Numbered from the stretch's first letter, positions 12,625-23,937 are shown. The stretch: 64,000 nt of DNA from Sweltsa coloradensis (GCA_024449915.1 JAMZAV010000070.1:372001-436000); one strand, 5' to 3'. Notes: generated from the sequence alone by a model not told the origin. Numbers and translations are program-made.

Positions 12625-12850
12625 TACGATTTACGAGACTGATTCGGGAGGTCCCGGGTTCAAATCCCGTCGAGACCGGCAATCCTGACTGAAGGTTATT
12701 ACCGAGGTTTTCCTCAGTCGTTACAGCGAATGCAAGTGATTGAGTCCACTTAAACAGTCCTCGGACATCCCTTCACAATTGCCCTATCCTGAAGATGGGC
12801 ATGAATTGCACCCTGGGTAGGAATCCCACGAAAAAATTATTATTATCAAT
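12625..12850 (+). mobile_element. S1 tRNA-derived SINE, well-preserved body
   Basis: GATTCGGGAGGTCCCGGG and a B box GGTTCAAATCC are followed by the body CGTCGAGACCGGCAATCCTG, GAGGTTTTCCTCAGTCG, TTGAGTCCACTTAAACAG and CGGACATCCCTTCACAATTG. The 3' end reads ATGAATTGCACCCTGGGTAG and closes with an ATTATTATT-type tail. The 5' tRNA-like part is short or diverged. Confidence 0.85.
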
Positions 12851-12989
12851 ATATATATGTGTATGATGGATATTATGTGATTGATATTCACTTAAATATG
12901 TTTAACATTTAGTTTAAGTCGTTTCGTGTGCAACTGCGTCTTCAAAGATTATTCTCTCTAGCATCTTATTTTGTTATTTATATGTTTAC

Positions 12990-13463
12990 TTAACCCTTTA
13001 GAGGGTAAAGGACTGGGAACCAAAATTTTTCTTTCTACCTTAACAATTATTTGAAATTCGTGATTTTTTAAAAGAATTTTAGATTTTTTTCCTTGATCTT
13101 TTAGAAAATAGTGGTGATTTTGAATTCCAAATTAGTATCAAAGTTGAAAAAAATCCTTAATTTGAGTTTATTTTAAAAATTAGTGTTTTGGCATCTTAAA
13201 ATTGAATCTTCTACAGGCAAATAAAATATCAGGGACATCCCGGAAATTGGTGTATTTTTGTGTTTTATACACAATTCAATTTTTTTTAAATAATTACAAA
13301 ATTTGTTTTTATCATTAGAAATCAGTAAGAAAAATGCTACCAATTCAGAAAAAAACAAAGCAGATTTTTGACCGGGTTAAAAGTAAAGAAAACTGTCAGA
13401 TTTAATTGTGTAGATTTTGAAAGGTAATGGTAAATATGAAAACCACGGCCCTATAAAGGGTAA
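12990..13463. mobile_element. MITE-like element with CCCTTTA-type inverted ends
   Basis: The left end is TTAA then CCCTTTAGAGGG at 12994. The right end, read inverted, is CCCTTTATAGGG ending at 13460, next to a degenerate TTAA. The interior is AT-rich with no ORF of substance. A second left end of the same type lies at 33333. TTAA targets suggest mobilisation by a piggyBac-like transposase, which is inference. Confidence 0.55.
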
Positions 13464-14124
13464 CTCCTTAAACGTAAGTATTTACAAAGAAGAAAAATAA
13501 ATAAAATTACGATAACTTATCTCATCTCTCAACACATGTGTAAACCGCGCACATAGCGTAATATTGCCAAGTGCACTTACACCTGTCCCAACTGCAATGA
13601 TACCGAACGAGCGAACTTCGCGCACATTAAATAAGTAAAGCAGGCGAGCCGTTAACACTCAATGGCGGTAAGCACTCCCCCCGCCCCAGTAAACCTTAGC
13701 AGGCATCAATCTCTTGCTTGTTAAATATTCTACAAGCCTCCTGAAGCTGGAGCTGTGACGCGCGAGAACTGTTTATGACCAGCGAGAGAGCTTTTCAAGC
13801 CCTGATCACTTTTTCTTTGCGTAATGAAAACGTCAAATTGAAAGTTTACCAACATACACACAAAAAATATTCCTTGTAAAATTTAGTTACCGCATTTCAC
13901 CATCTAGTTGCCCCACAACTTTCTAGTATCGTATAAAAACAGGGTGAAAATTAACGTAGCTTTAATCGCTTAATCCGTAGGATCTAAAAAGAGAAATTTG
14001 TAATTAAAAAAATGAGTTAACAAGTATAAAAAAGATGTGTTTCAATTATCTAAATGCCGCAGGTTTAAATTGCATCGCACCCCACGTAAGACATGGATTT
14101 GTGTTATTATTGTTATTATTACGG

Positions 14125-14590
14125 AGCGAAGCCCTCACATTATAAACATCTCACCTCATCTTCTCCTCATCCGTTTGTGCGTGTGTCACGTCTCACTAAG
14201 AAAATCTTACATGACGTCCGAATGACAGGTGTTTTTTGTTGTTGTTATTTACTCAATTCATAAATTAAAAAAGTCCGCCCCAACCGGGATTCGAACCACG
14301 AGTCTCCCGCATTCCAGACACTAGACCATCAGGACGGATACATTTTAATCTCTGAATTGTAGTTGCATTATACATCTGAATGAATGTATAATAATTATTT
14401 GTTGGCATTGCCCTTCAACAAGGATGATACAAAATGATTTTGGCGACCCTGGGGATAGGGAGGAGACGCTTGACCGCTCCCGAAAGTTTTAAACGTGGGA
14501 CCCGGCACCTCCACCAAAACTGTCAAGGTTTAGCGAATCATTATATTTTTGTATTCTTTTATGATGATCTGTTGATTAAATAGCTTTGCT
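14125..14590 (+). repeat. C1 family copy interrupted by a tRNA-like insertion
   Basis: The first half (a GGAGCGAAGCCCTC-like start, GTGCGTGTGTCACGTCTCAC) ends near 14243. The second half resumes at GTTGGCATTGCCCTTCAACA (14401) and reaches the core ACCCGGCACCTCCACCA at 14500-14516, then TTATGATGATCTGTTGATTA. The intervening segment holds a tRNA-like sequence and is flanked by TTGTTG-like direct repeats. The insertion therefore came after the C1 copy. Confidence 0.7.
14274..14338 (-). tRNA. tRNA-like pseudogene or SINE head
   Basis: On the minus strand the ends pair as a full 7-bp acceptor stem, TCCGTCC with GGGCGGA (one G-U). There is an A-box-like TGGTCTAGTG, a perfect B box GGTTCGAATCC, and a TTTTTT polymerase III terminator directly downstream (plus 14267-14272). 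It is only 65 nt long, and neither a normal anticodon arm nor a fully paired T stem can be drawn. It is probably a shortened tRNA pseudogene or the tRNA unit of a SINE. Confidence 0.5.
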
Positions 14591-14599
14591 CTTACTTTA

Positions 14600-17500
14600 A
14601 GGTATTCCCGTACAGTCGGTTGTCCATATCTATCAGCTCACTTCATCTAAGATTCGCATTTTAAATACACAGAGCAAACAATATCACCACCATGACCAAA
14701 ACACAAATTCAGTGAGTCATTTACTCATAGAAAGCTGCTACACAAAAAAAACAATAAAAGTTTTTTTCTACGGTATAGAACTTTTATTATTGAGCATTGA
14801 ACATTTTTTGTTGTACATTAACAATTAATTAAGTGCAACGAGATATCTTTAACAATGTGAGTTTTTAAGTTACAGTTTAAAATGCCAGGGTGTGTTGATG
14901 TATACTATAACTTCACGTAAGCGTTTAAGGTTATTCCCTTGTATAACAACAGTCCCAACACCATGGCCATATAATACTGATTAGAAGCTTGATTCATAGT
15001 TGTCGTGTTTTCCGTACAATGTTCCCTAAAATGTGTCACATAATTATGACAAAAATCAATTAATTCTTCCATTATGAATGAATTAGTTGAATATATTTCA
15101 TTCCGAATAATCTATACATGTTTCACGGTATCATTACATAATAAAACTTACATACTTATTAAACCGAAAGCATATAATTAACAAAAATTACGCGAAATGA
15201 TTTCAAATCGTAAAATCAATCATTATCCTTTTAGTCTTACCAATATCAAGTTATGATTAACGATAGTTTTCACGTGGAATGTTGATGCGACAGTGCGTAC
15301 ATGATAGGTTGTAACTGAAGTGGATACAGGCCACGGCCTAGAACGAGAGTGGACACGATTTGATGCACTCGACTCAATCAGTTAATGTGGGTGTTAGGGG
15401 TAGTGGTGTAAAAGACACCACTTCATTGGATTTCGATCACTTACAAGTCTTGAAAATTTCCCATTCCCAAAGTGATACTGATGAGAAAGCGTTTTGGCTC
15501 TTGCTGAACTAACTTGAGAGTTCGATTGTCCTGATCTAAATAAAGTTAATGTGGACGAAACTTGGGTGGGGTGGGGGTTGGGCGGGGATGAAACTAACAA
15601 GGCAACTTGTGTCGAGCTGGGCGCAGTGACATCTATCAGCGAGACTTGGAACTACGCGAGGACTTGCCCCCCTCCCCTCCCCCCCATCAAACTGCCGCGC
15701 GCTACGCACAGAAACCAGCCATGTGGAATATGCGAATTGGCAATTTCCAAGCTAATAAAATGTGACTCGGTTACAATGCAATGATTTTTTATGGGTACGA
15801 TATTGACGACGATTTAAGTTGGCCGCATAATTTAAGGGACTGGTTAATAAACATCATATTATTTGATTTTAATTTCAAAATGCAGGCGACAATGCTTAAA
15901 CTCTTTCAGGCTCGGTGGTTACCGATGTTGACCACCAACTTGCTGATTTTATGTACTTTAATGCATGGTGGATAGCATCAATAACCACCTTTCTACGGAA
16001 AATACAGACGTCCCTTCATACTACAGTTTTTATCCCATGCTTGTGACGTGTCTGACAAAGATTTTATGGACAATACAAAATAGCAAAGTGTAAAAAATGA
16101 TAAAAACGGGCAGTTTTTTTAAATGTCCCGGAATTTTGGTTCATTCATAACTAGAGATAGAATTGAGATAAAATTAAAAACAAAAATGTAACCAAAAGAA
16201 GAGAAAATCTGATTTTTAGAAATTTTGACTCCGAAAATTTGTCACCGCTAGTTTCGAATTTACAACCATTCCAAAATTTAGCAAAATTTTGAAAATTTTG
16301 ACCAAATCCAAAAGAAAAATATATGAAAATTATTTTAAAAAAACAAGGAATTTTATGAAATGATTAATTTTGAGACAAAATTAACTTTAAATTTCCGTGC
16401 AGGAAAGAGTTAATATTAATATACACTTTATCATCATGTTCAATGATTAAAATTAGCAGTTTTCATAACAAAATTAAATCAAGTGGTAAATATTATATAT
16501 CTAATTTAATATATGCAATTCAGTTGTGCGAAACCCTAATAAATTATAAAAATCTATGTAACGGTCATTATCTCACGTGTACATTAAAAGTTTAAATGTG
16601 AAGAGAAATGTAGAGGGTTTTCTTTTTTATGTATTTGAATAGTGCATTCACCTGAGAAGCTATAGAAGTTTACACAGCAGTTAAAACAGATGTGCCCGGC
16701 CTCTACGGGAGCAGACAACGCACAAGAAAGAATGTGTTTGTCTTCTGCGGTCGTAGACTTCGAATGATAGATATGAGATAGATTTCGGCTGAGTGGCTCT
16801 ATTCGCCTGCGAGGCGAGCGTGTGTTCATACATTGAAGATGGCTTGTTGCGCTCGACAGAATGTCGGCTCTTGTGCGAGGAAAGATTTCAAGGTATGAAT
16901 CTATACTCGACAAGAAATATTTTACTAAAGAAGGCAAGAGATAGCGACATGAGATGGCATAGAATCTGAGACGTTGTTCCTCACTTCCACACCAATCGCC
17001 TTAAACCATCATTAAGCCCAGTAATTCATCTTGACGGAAATAATATTTCAAGAGCATTAACTAATAAAGTCCTAGGCACTATCTCGATTGGATCCCCTAC
17101 GTCAGTAACATTGCTTCCCGACAACAAGCGGATGCTTCATGATCCATCAACTAAAAATTTGTGCCTGCATTTAATCCCTTATTATTCTTGTATTGTGTAT
17201 AAATTCAGTATATTATAAAACATTTCATATTTCAAGTCCGGAAGAAGACAACATGATCTTTGAAACGTCGACAGAAAAATATCATCAATCGTTGAATACC
17301 ACCTCGACAAAAACCCGATCAATAAAAATGGCAATCATTAAATTGTTTCTTTTTTTTGGGGGGGGGGGGCAAGCCGGTTCATACCACACATCCCATGAAT
17401 TTATTACAGATTAATTTTAAGTTTATAATATTATTTTATTAATGTTAAGAATTTTACAGGATGACTGCGGTGGATTGGCTACAAAATCTTGCTTTCCTGT

Positions 17501-17630
17501 CTCATTCCGTAAATTTTGACTTTTATAATAATGACAGAAAACAATAATTAATACAAAAGTAAATAGTATCTATCACACAAAAACAAATACCTAGAATTAA
17601 AGCTGACCCATATAAGATGTTTCAAATTTT
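14600..17630. other. Stretch without a recognised gene
   Basis: Mostly AT-rich with no assignable ORF. A GC-rich patch with C and G runs lies at about 15560-15720 and a poly(G) run near 17360. The segment 16080-16415 is poor in complex sequence and ends in GAAAGAGTTAA, faintly like a TTAA-flanked MITE end; this was not strong enough to call. Confidence 0.5.
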
Positions 17631-17703
17631 CTGCCTATAGCGGGATTCGAACCCTGTGCCTTCTGCTTTGGAAGCAGAGACTCGATAACCACAGGCCAAC
17701 GAC
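17631..17703 (-). tRNA. tRNA-Trp-like pseudogene or SINE head
   Basis: On the minus strand a perfect 5-bp anticodon stem TCTGC/GCAGA encloses the 7-nt loop TTCCAAA, giving anticodon CCA (Trp) at 17669-17671. An A-box-like TGGCCTGTGG and an exact B box GGTTCGAATCC are present. The acceptor ends do not pair and the T stem has two mismatches, so a functional tRNA is unlikely. It is likely a tRNA pseudogene or a tRNA-derived SINE fragment. Confidence 0.5.
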
Positions 17704-18140
17704 CCACACAAGAGGATCATTAAAGATCGCATCTTAATATATTTTGTACATGCTATCATATTGACATGACTTCTCCACCTTCAGATATATATTTCTTAAA
17801 TTCCAATCATAGAGAAGGAAATGAACTTTCGTGAGCAGGTGTAAGGCTGACTCATTGGGCACGTGGGACAGGCACGTGAGCGGTGGTGCGGGTGGGGGGG
17901 GAGGGGAGGTGGCGAGAGGGGTGGGGGAGTCGATATCACGGCCACCTGACACCGCAACCTCCACTGCGAATAACACGCGGCTTCCACGATGAGATCGTTT
18001 ATTTACCGGTAGACTTGTACAAAATACAAACAGTTCAATCGTCAGTTAATTCTTTATGTGGATTTGAATACTACATCTTATAATAACGAAAATGCAATAG
18101 AAAATAATAACCGACAGCGATTTTTTTATTTTTTTATTTT

Positions 18141-18582
18141 TTATTTAACGTCTATCCTATTCAGTTATAAAAACTGATTTACAAAGGAGGACAACTAAAT
18201 AAATCTAATTACATAGATGCAGACACAACAATGAACTGCATTTAAGTAAATATTTGAAATAGTAATATTACACAATTCATTAAAAACCCAACAAATTTGA
18301 TAACAAATAAAAAGGATATAAAATGCAATTTATGAATGAATCAAATATAAAAAAGGGTGGGAATGAAAAGAAAAGAAAAAACAAAACAAAACAAAAAGAA
18401 AGAAAAAAGAAAAAAGGAAAGGAAAAAAGTAAGAATAAAAAGAAAGAAAAAAAACATAAAAAAAGAAAAACGAAAAGAAAAAACTGATTTATTAGACGAT
18501 CCCACTCAAACGAATATGAGGTTTGCCAAAAATCAGGAACAGCAAATCAGGGAGTAATCAAACTTTCGCGGAAGAAACCACC
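18141..18582 (-). mobile_element. R1 family copy, nearly full known length
   Basis: On the plus strand it shows a TTTATTTAACG tail junction, TCTATCCTATTCAGTTATAA, the ACATAGATGCAGACACAACA block and AATATTTGAAATAGTAATAT. A long A-rich tract follows (about 18357-18480), then GATTTATTAGACGATCCCAC and TTTCGCGGAAGAAACCACC. It is one of two copies that keep the outer block ending in AAACCACC. The element reads on the minus strand and ends in its AAAT tail. Confidence 0.85.
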
Positions 18583-18632
18583 TAAACACGAGACTGCTTC
18601 GGAATGTCTCGGGCTCGAATCCCTCTAAAATA
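18583..18632 (+). repeat. tRNA-like (B-box) fragment
   Basis: ACGAGACTGCTTCGGAATGT is followed by GGGCTCGAATCCCTC, a B-box-like string in S1-head context. It abuts the R1 copy. It is too short to assign to a family with certainty. Confidence 0.35.
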
Positions 18633-19388
18633 AAAAATACATATCGACACACATTGTTGAATACTTTTACAAAATTCAACCATTTAAATAAATTCTTTAT
18701 TAATTTTTAGTAATATTTTTTTATTATATCAATTACGGATTTTTTTTTACCTAAAATACGTCATAATTTACGTTTCTGTGTAGTTTTTGCAAAGTTTCAT
18801 AATAACTGTTGTCAGTCGTTTATGCATATGGCTGACATTGCAGTCTCTGCATCACCAGCATAATTATTAAAAGTTACATTTGTCTTTAACGGCAAGATAT
18901 TATATCGGTCAGATTTGTCGTAAAGTAGCACAATATCATACGAACATTGACAAAACGAACTAGATTACTTCCTTGTACAAAATCTGGGTGAATCATTTTG
19001 TGACCAACTGTCACAAATTAACTGGAGCGTAAGCTGAAAACCCCCAAGAAAAACAAAACTTGGCTTCTCAAACTAGCGAGACATTTCCTAGTGTAATATG
19101 AAAATAAGGAGGTTTTAATGCTATTGCCAAAGTCAACATTTCCTTCAACTTACTTGCTAGTTACTGATGATTATACTTTTTGAACAACCAATTAGAGGCC
19201 AATTAGTTTTTGTGTCAGACATAAATCCGGTTTAAAGACAAAAATGTACTGTTTTTATTTTATAACTTATTTATCAGGGTTTCTAAGAGTATAAAATGTG
19301 GTTTTACTAACTATAAAAATTAATCAATCACAAAAAGCTCACAGTCTAGTGTCTTTATTAAAGCCACTCACAACATTCAAAATAAAGC

Positions 19389-19770
19389 CTTATAAAACTT
19401 GTTCGCTAAATCCGATTAACATAAAAATTAATTAAAAAATTTCACTTTTTGTTTATCACCTTTTAGTTTTTCAAATTATCTCAAAGTATCAAATGTAATC
19501 AACTTCAACAAGATTCCACCCTGATTTCTTTGTTTGTTTGTTGTGTTGTGTCTATAATTTTACGCCGAACATAATTAAAGACTATAAAATTGTTCGCAAA
19601 AAGAATAAAATTCAAAAAATTACACTTTTTATTTTATCATTCTCAAATAATGAAATGCAATTTCACAAATTTATTTTGTAAATCAAATTACAGTAAGGTT
19701 TCAACGTAAATGTTGTGTTTATATTTGTGTTGTGTCTATACTTTATAACGTAAAATACTATAAAGGATGT
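19389..19770. repeat. Degenerate tandem duplication, unit about 191 bp
   Basis: TATAAAACTTGTTCGC at 19391 and TATAAAATTGTTCGC at 19583 begin two units. Each continues with a TTTCACTTTTT/TTACACTTTTT block and GTTGTGTCTATA. The two units are clearly related but well diverged. There is no ORF. Confidence 0.55.
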
Positions 19771-19974
19771 TGACACTTTTTCATTGAATAATAAAGAAAA
19801 TATTTTAATTTTCCTCTCCCCGTCTAATCCGAGCGTCCCTCGGCACCCACATAAACCAGGTGCCACCCCCACATCTCCTCTCGCCTAATCACGGCTATTT
19901 GTTTCGATGTTAACCAAACCGATCTCCTCGGTGTATTGGCGAATTGTGTTAATTATGCGTGCATTAGACTGGTG

Positions 19975-20140
19975 GCCATGTGGCCTCACAAAGAGAGCGT
20001 ACACTGGCGGGGCGCGGGGTCATATCGATCAAGCGGGGGGGGCGGGGGGCGCCCTGCCCTTCAGCGCGCCACGGCTACTGCATTGCAGCAAGCGACATAT
20101 TGTAAGGGTCGGGAGAGGCGCGAGGGAGGGGGGGAAACAG
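19975..20140. other. GC-rich island
   Basis: G-rich and CpG-rich DNA (GGCGGGGCGCGGGG, GCGGGGGGGGCGGGG, GGCGCGAGGGAGGGG) inside AT-rich surroundings. Several overlapping open frames exist only because stops are rare in GC-rich sequence. It could be a regulatory region or G-quadruplex-prone DNA; no function is assigned. Confidence 0.35.
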
Positions 20141-20169
20141 AATACAAAAACAATCACATCAAGTTATTA

Positions 20170-21140
20170 ATTTTTCATGCGTTTCATTCGGGAAAATGAG
20201 TGTGTAATTTTATCGAGCAGTATAAATTTAACCTTGGAAGCATGTGTGCGTCATGCATGTGGCGACACGCACCGTTATACCATATCATATCGATACTCAT
20301 ATATCAAATATGTACGGTTGTATTATAGGGGATGTTTTCAATTATTCATTTTCATACGAAGTATCAGCATAAACGCTAATAAAATTATTATCACCGAAAG
20401 CATGATGACGGGAAATGTGTCGTAATCCGTTTCGGGGTAGATACAGTGAATTGTGTAATGTTTGGATAGCCAAAGTGTGCTGCACTGTATGAGTTTAAGT
20501 GAGGTGCATTATAATCTTTGATAGAAATTTTGTAACATATCGTTGTTGTGGAATTTAAATAGGTGACATACTTTTAAGAGGTCACTTGCGGATACACGCT
20601 TGCCACCTTACTAAGGTATATGAAAAAAATGTCTTGGACAAAAATAAATCTAAGCTTTTGTATTATGATCGTATAATGTGTAAAATTACAAATCAATATG
20701 AAACTATAACACCTTGAATTGATAACATTTATAATTTTTAAATTAAAATGTACTGTTATAAACAAAGTTGCGACTAAAGAATATTTTATTTTCGTCGAGT
20801 GCCGGAAATGTAAAAAGCACCGGGCAATTTTATCATTTATATTAAATTATCTTCTTTCTTTTAGTCACACACCACTTGAATTTTTTTTAATTTTTGGCCG
20901 GTATTTATCGCTGTAGTTTTTGGCATACATACAACTCCCGCAACATGTATAGTTGTGTCGTTGTTAGGATCCATGCGGTCTGTAAACTGTAAATCGGGCT
21001 TAAACTGTATAAACTATGTATGTACGATCCGGTCGAGTGAAACAGTATAATCGAACACAAGAAAGACACGTACAGACTTTGTTTGTATACGCGATGGCAT
21101 TGCCTACATGTAGAACATTGTGAATGAGATGTGCAATGAT
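20170..21140. other. Stretch without a recognised gene
   Basis: AT-rich; no repeat family of this window and no RNA gene recognised. Confidence 0.5.
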
Positions 21141-21142
21141 AT

Positions 21143-21558
21143 TTAACATCTATAGTAGGCTATATCCCCTCAGTCATTGGTTCACTGGCGTGTCAATTAG
21201 AAGCCATCTTAAATAGGTCAGTTTGTATGTTGAAGTAGGTTGTAGCGATTCCCAAATATGTTTCAAGGTGGCTGTCAGGTTGACAGGTGAGAATATTAGC
21301 CATTTACACCAAATGATTACAAAATTCTCTTATGCAATAACTTCTTATTGTTTCTGATTGTGCATTCCCATGCTGCACAAGCTAAAACCATATCAAACAA
21401 TCCAGAAAAATACTTAGTCGCATTTAAAACATAATGAAAACCATAAACTGAAACACCAAGTTGCCATCTTGAATAGGCCAGATTGACTCGTCAATTTGGT
21501 ACTTAAGCGCCTGTACTGACGTATTGGAGACTGGGGATCTAGCTTCTATAGATGTTAA
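21143..21558. mobile_element. MITE-like element with CATCTATAG inverted ends, TTAA flanks
   Basis: The left end TTAACATCTATAG (TTAA at 21143-21146) is mirrored at the right by CTATAGATGTTAA (TTAA at 21555-21558). The inverted similarity extends inward through ATCCCC and CAGTC for about 40 bp with mismatches. Inside, a CCATCTTRAATAGGYCAG segment is repeated in direct orientation (near 21203 and 21460). There is no ORF; it would be non-autonomous. The transposase family is not determined. Confidence 0.55.
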
Positions 21559-21802
21559 ATACCATTGGCGAAGTGCGAAGTAATGTCCACCAACAACGAA
21601 ACTAACTTATAACTCAGATAATGAAGAAAAGATCTTACTCAAACCAAACCCAATGGGCAAAACTAACTAACTCAAACTGAACCTGTGACATGTAAAAAAA
21701 AAACAATAGTCATATTATTCCTCCTACCTTAACGACCACTAAGTATTCTTACAAGCACGGTCACGATTGTACCCAAAGTATGTAATATATTTTCTTTGGA
21801 AG

Positions 21803-22799
21803 CCTGCCTAGGGTGCAATCCATCCATGCCCCTTTTCAGGGCCCCGATTCATGTACATTTATCCCGGGTATAGGTGGTATAAGGACGGTATAATGCAGGA
21901 CATGGCAGGATAAGGCCTGGTTAAGTCTGGGCAACTCTCATCCAATCAAAAATTTCCAATGCAACAACAGACACAACAAATGTTATTTTCCACTGCATTC
22001 CACAGCCATGTAAATCAGCAAATTAGCAAAAGAACACTGAAAATTTCCACCATCTTTGTTTTACTTTTTCATTTAGTGACAGGAGTTGCGTGAATTCATT
22101 TAAAGAAAAGAAAAGGCTTATTATTGCCGTAAATTTTGGAATAGCCTAGGACTATCATACCATTCTTTATCTGCATTAGGCTTTTAGTAATCAAAACTAG
22201 TTATTTGTGCGGGATGTGTCTGAACAAGGTCGTGCAGGTCTAGGGTTGCCTAGGAGAGGCCTAGGGCTTGTCAAACGTGTTATGTTAGCATTAATTGAAT
22301 GTAGTCCTATAGCCTAATGGAACTTAGGCCTACACTGTTGTATTATGAATAATTTTCTACATCTGGGCCTAGGCCGGGACGGTTTCTGATTTGTTTTATG
22401 AGAGAAATGACAACTTTTCTCGTTTAACACATAGATGCAAAATTTAAAATGTCCGCCATCTGTTTACGTATTTTCTTATCCCGGTCGAGGCGGGATAAGT
22501 CTTCATGAATTGGATTCGGAGTTATTATACCGCACTTATACCACCTAACTCGGCTTATACCGGGATAAAAATGTACATGAATCGGGGCCCAGGTGTCTAA
22601 CTAGGTATGTTGCGGATCGGACAATTGAGAAAGGATGTCCGAGGGATATGTAGGATGACTATATCCATTGTATTCGCATTAACGACTGAGGAAAACCTCG
22701 GAAAAAACCTTCAGTCAGGATTGCCGGTCTCGACGGGATTCGAATCCGGGACCTCCCGAATCAAAGTCGCGCGCTTTACGCTCGCTCAAGCCAACACTG
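21803..22799 (-). mobile_element. S1 SINE split by a 750-bp MITE
   Basis: The SINE's 3' end (plus-strand CCTGCCTAGGGTGCAATCCA) occupies 21803-21839. The rest resumes at 22590 with AGGTGTCTAACTAGG. It continues through the GGATGTCCGAGGGATAT, CGAGGTTTTCC (inverted) and GATTGCCGGTCTCGACGG blocks to the tRNA-like head ending in GCTTGAGCG. The B box reads GGATTCGAATCC here. Joining the two parts restores the family consensus, which proves the order of insertion. Confidence 0.85.
21840..22589. mobile_element. 750-bp MITE with long inverted ends, inserted in S1
   Basis: The left end GGCCCCGATTCATGTACATT is mirrored exactly at the right end. The inverted similarity then runs, with small gaps, through ATCCCGG, GGTGGTATAAG and CGGTATAA (roughly 60 bp). 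The flanks show CAG on both sides (21837-21839 and 22590-22592), duplicated relative to uninterrupted S1 copies, so the target duplication is 3 bp. A GGCCC start and 3-bp duplication fit a PIF/Harbinger-type non-autonomous element, by inference. There is no transposase ORF. Confidence 0.8.
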
Positions 22800-22887
22800 T
22801 TTTAGTGAAGGTGAATCCATTTATTATTTTATTATACATTGTCAAAAGAGAACCTACAAACAAAATATTAGGAATAATTTTCATTTT

Positions 22888-22904
22888 TGGTGGAGGTGCC
22901 GGGT
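22888..22904 (-). repeat. C1 core 17-mer, reverse orientation
   Basis: An exact TGGTGGAGGTGCCGGGT on the plus strand in otherwise unrelated flanks. Confidence 0.85.
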
Positions 22905-22918
22905 ACGAAAAAAGCCCC

Positions 22919-22992
22919 ATTTCATTTTTTAAATATATTTATTATATATAAATATATTTCATTTTTTAAATATATTTATTATATATAAATAC
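22919..22992. repeat. 37-bp AT-rich tandem duplication
   Basis: Two essentially identical units begin ATTTCATTTTTTAAATAT and end TTATTATATATAAAT. The duplication looks recent because the units hardly differ. Confidence 0.85.
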
Positions 22993-23077
22993 AATGTGTG
23001 CATATATACATATTATATATTTAAATATTTTCCCAACCCTTTGAACATAAGGGTCACTTTAAGTGTTTTAATTATTA

Positions 23078-23096
23078 TTGTAGAGGTGCCGAGTAT

Positions 23097-23137
<41 letters not shown>

Positions 23138-23545
23138 GTCTATCCTATTCAGTTAAAAAAACTGATTTACAAAGGAGAACAACTAAATAAATCTAATTAC
23201 ATAGATGCAGACACAACAATGAACTACAGTTAAGTAAATATTTGAAATAGTAATATTACAACAATGCATTAAATATTCAACAAATTTGATAACAAATAAA
23301 AGGATATTAAATGCAATTTATGAATGAATCGTTTATTTAAAAAAGGGGGTGGGGAATGAAAAGAAAAGAAAAAACCCGTTAACAAATGTTATCCCACCCT
23401 ATTTACTCCATGGGGTCACCAAAAACATTAACAACCAATGCCAATCCAAGGTCGTGTACGGTTTTATCGTGCGCCGTGATACACGCACAGAAGGACGGAC
23501 AGACGAGAGATGCTTGGAGCGGAGCTTTGCTCCCGATTTACAAGT
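23078..23545 (-). repeat. C1 family copy split by an R1 insertion
   Basis: A degenerate core (TGTAGAGGTGCCGAGT) at 23078-23094 is followed at once by the tail of an R1 copy. C1 sequence resumes beyond it: a GGGGTCACCAAAAACATT-like block, then CGGTTTTATCGTGCGCCGTG and ACACGCACAGAAGGACGGAC. The same order is seen in uninterrupted reverse copies at 39421 and 40369. Confidence 0.7.
23095..23375 (-). mobile_element. R1 family copy inserted in C1
   Basis: The plus strand opens with at least nine ATTT units, then AACGTCTATCCTATTCAG, AAAGGAGAACAACTAAAT, the ACATAGATGCAGACACAACA block and the GGGTGGGGAATG/AAAAG-rich tract, where it is truncated. The long clean tail suggests a relatively young insertion. 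Confidence 0.85.
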
Positions 23546-23612
23546 TTTACGCACGATGTACGAAGCTACAACGAGTATGTAAATGACTCTTGTTTTCGCG
23601 CTAGGTTTGGGT

Positions 23613-23672
23613 TAAGCTAGGTAGCTGAGAGTGAGACTCTTTATTCGGGAAGTCCCAGGTTCGATTTTCATC
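23613..23672 (+). repeat. S1-like tRNA head fragment
   Basis: GCTAGGTAGCTGAGAGTGAG, then ATTCGGGAAGTCCCAGG and a B-box-like GGTTCGATTTTC. It resembles the S1 head but lacks the S1 body. Confidence 0.45.
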
Positions 23673-23937
23673 ATATTTATAATATAGCAATCATATGTCA
23701 TAATGTTGTTCCTCCTCTTTTGAAAGCCGAAGAAATATTTATTTTAAACACTAATTTTGTGTTAATCGAATCATGTACACATAATTCTTTAGCATGCACT
23801 CGATATTTCTTTGATATTTTTATTGATTGAACAGCAAAGCTTAAAGGTGTGTTGCAGCGGCATTGTGCACGTTGTAAACTTTCTGTGGTCTGCTCTCTAT
23901 TGTTCGGGAGCACAGCACCCTGTGAGTTTCACTTTTC

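Noticed and set aside
16080..16420. Another TTAA-flanked MITE
   Set aside because: A GAAAGAGTTAA right end is visible but no mirrored left end was found.
16584..16937. 117-codon open frame on the minus strand
   Set aside because: No domain, signal or repeat pattern; composition changes along it as in random sequence. No splice sites of note frame it.
17631..17703. Functional tRNA-Trp gene
   Set aside because: The anticodon arm is perfect, but the acceptor ends do not pair and the T stem is broken.
18357..18557. Lysine-rich 66-codon open frame
   Set aside because: Translation of the A-rich tract of an R1 copy.
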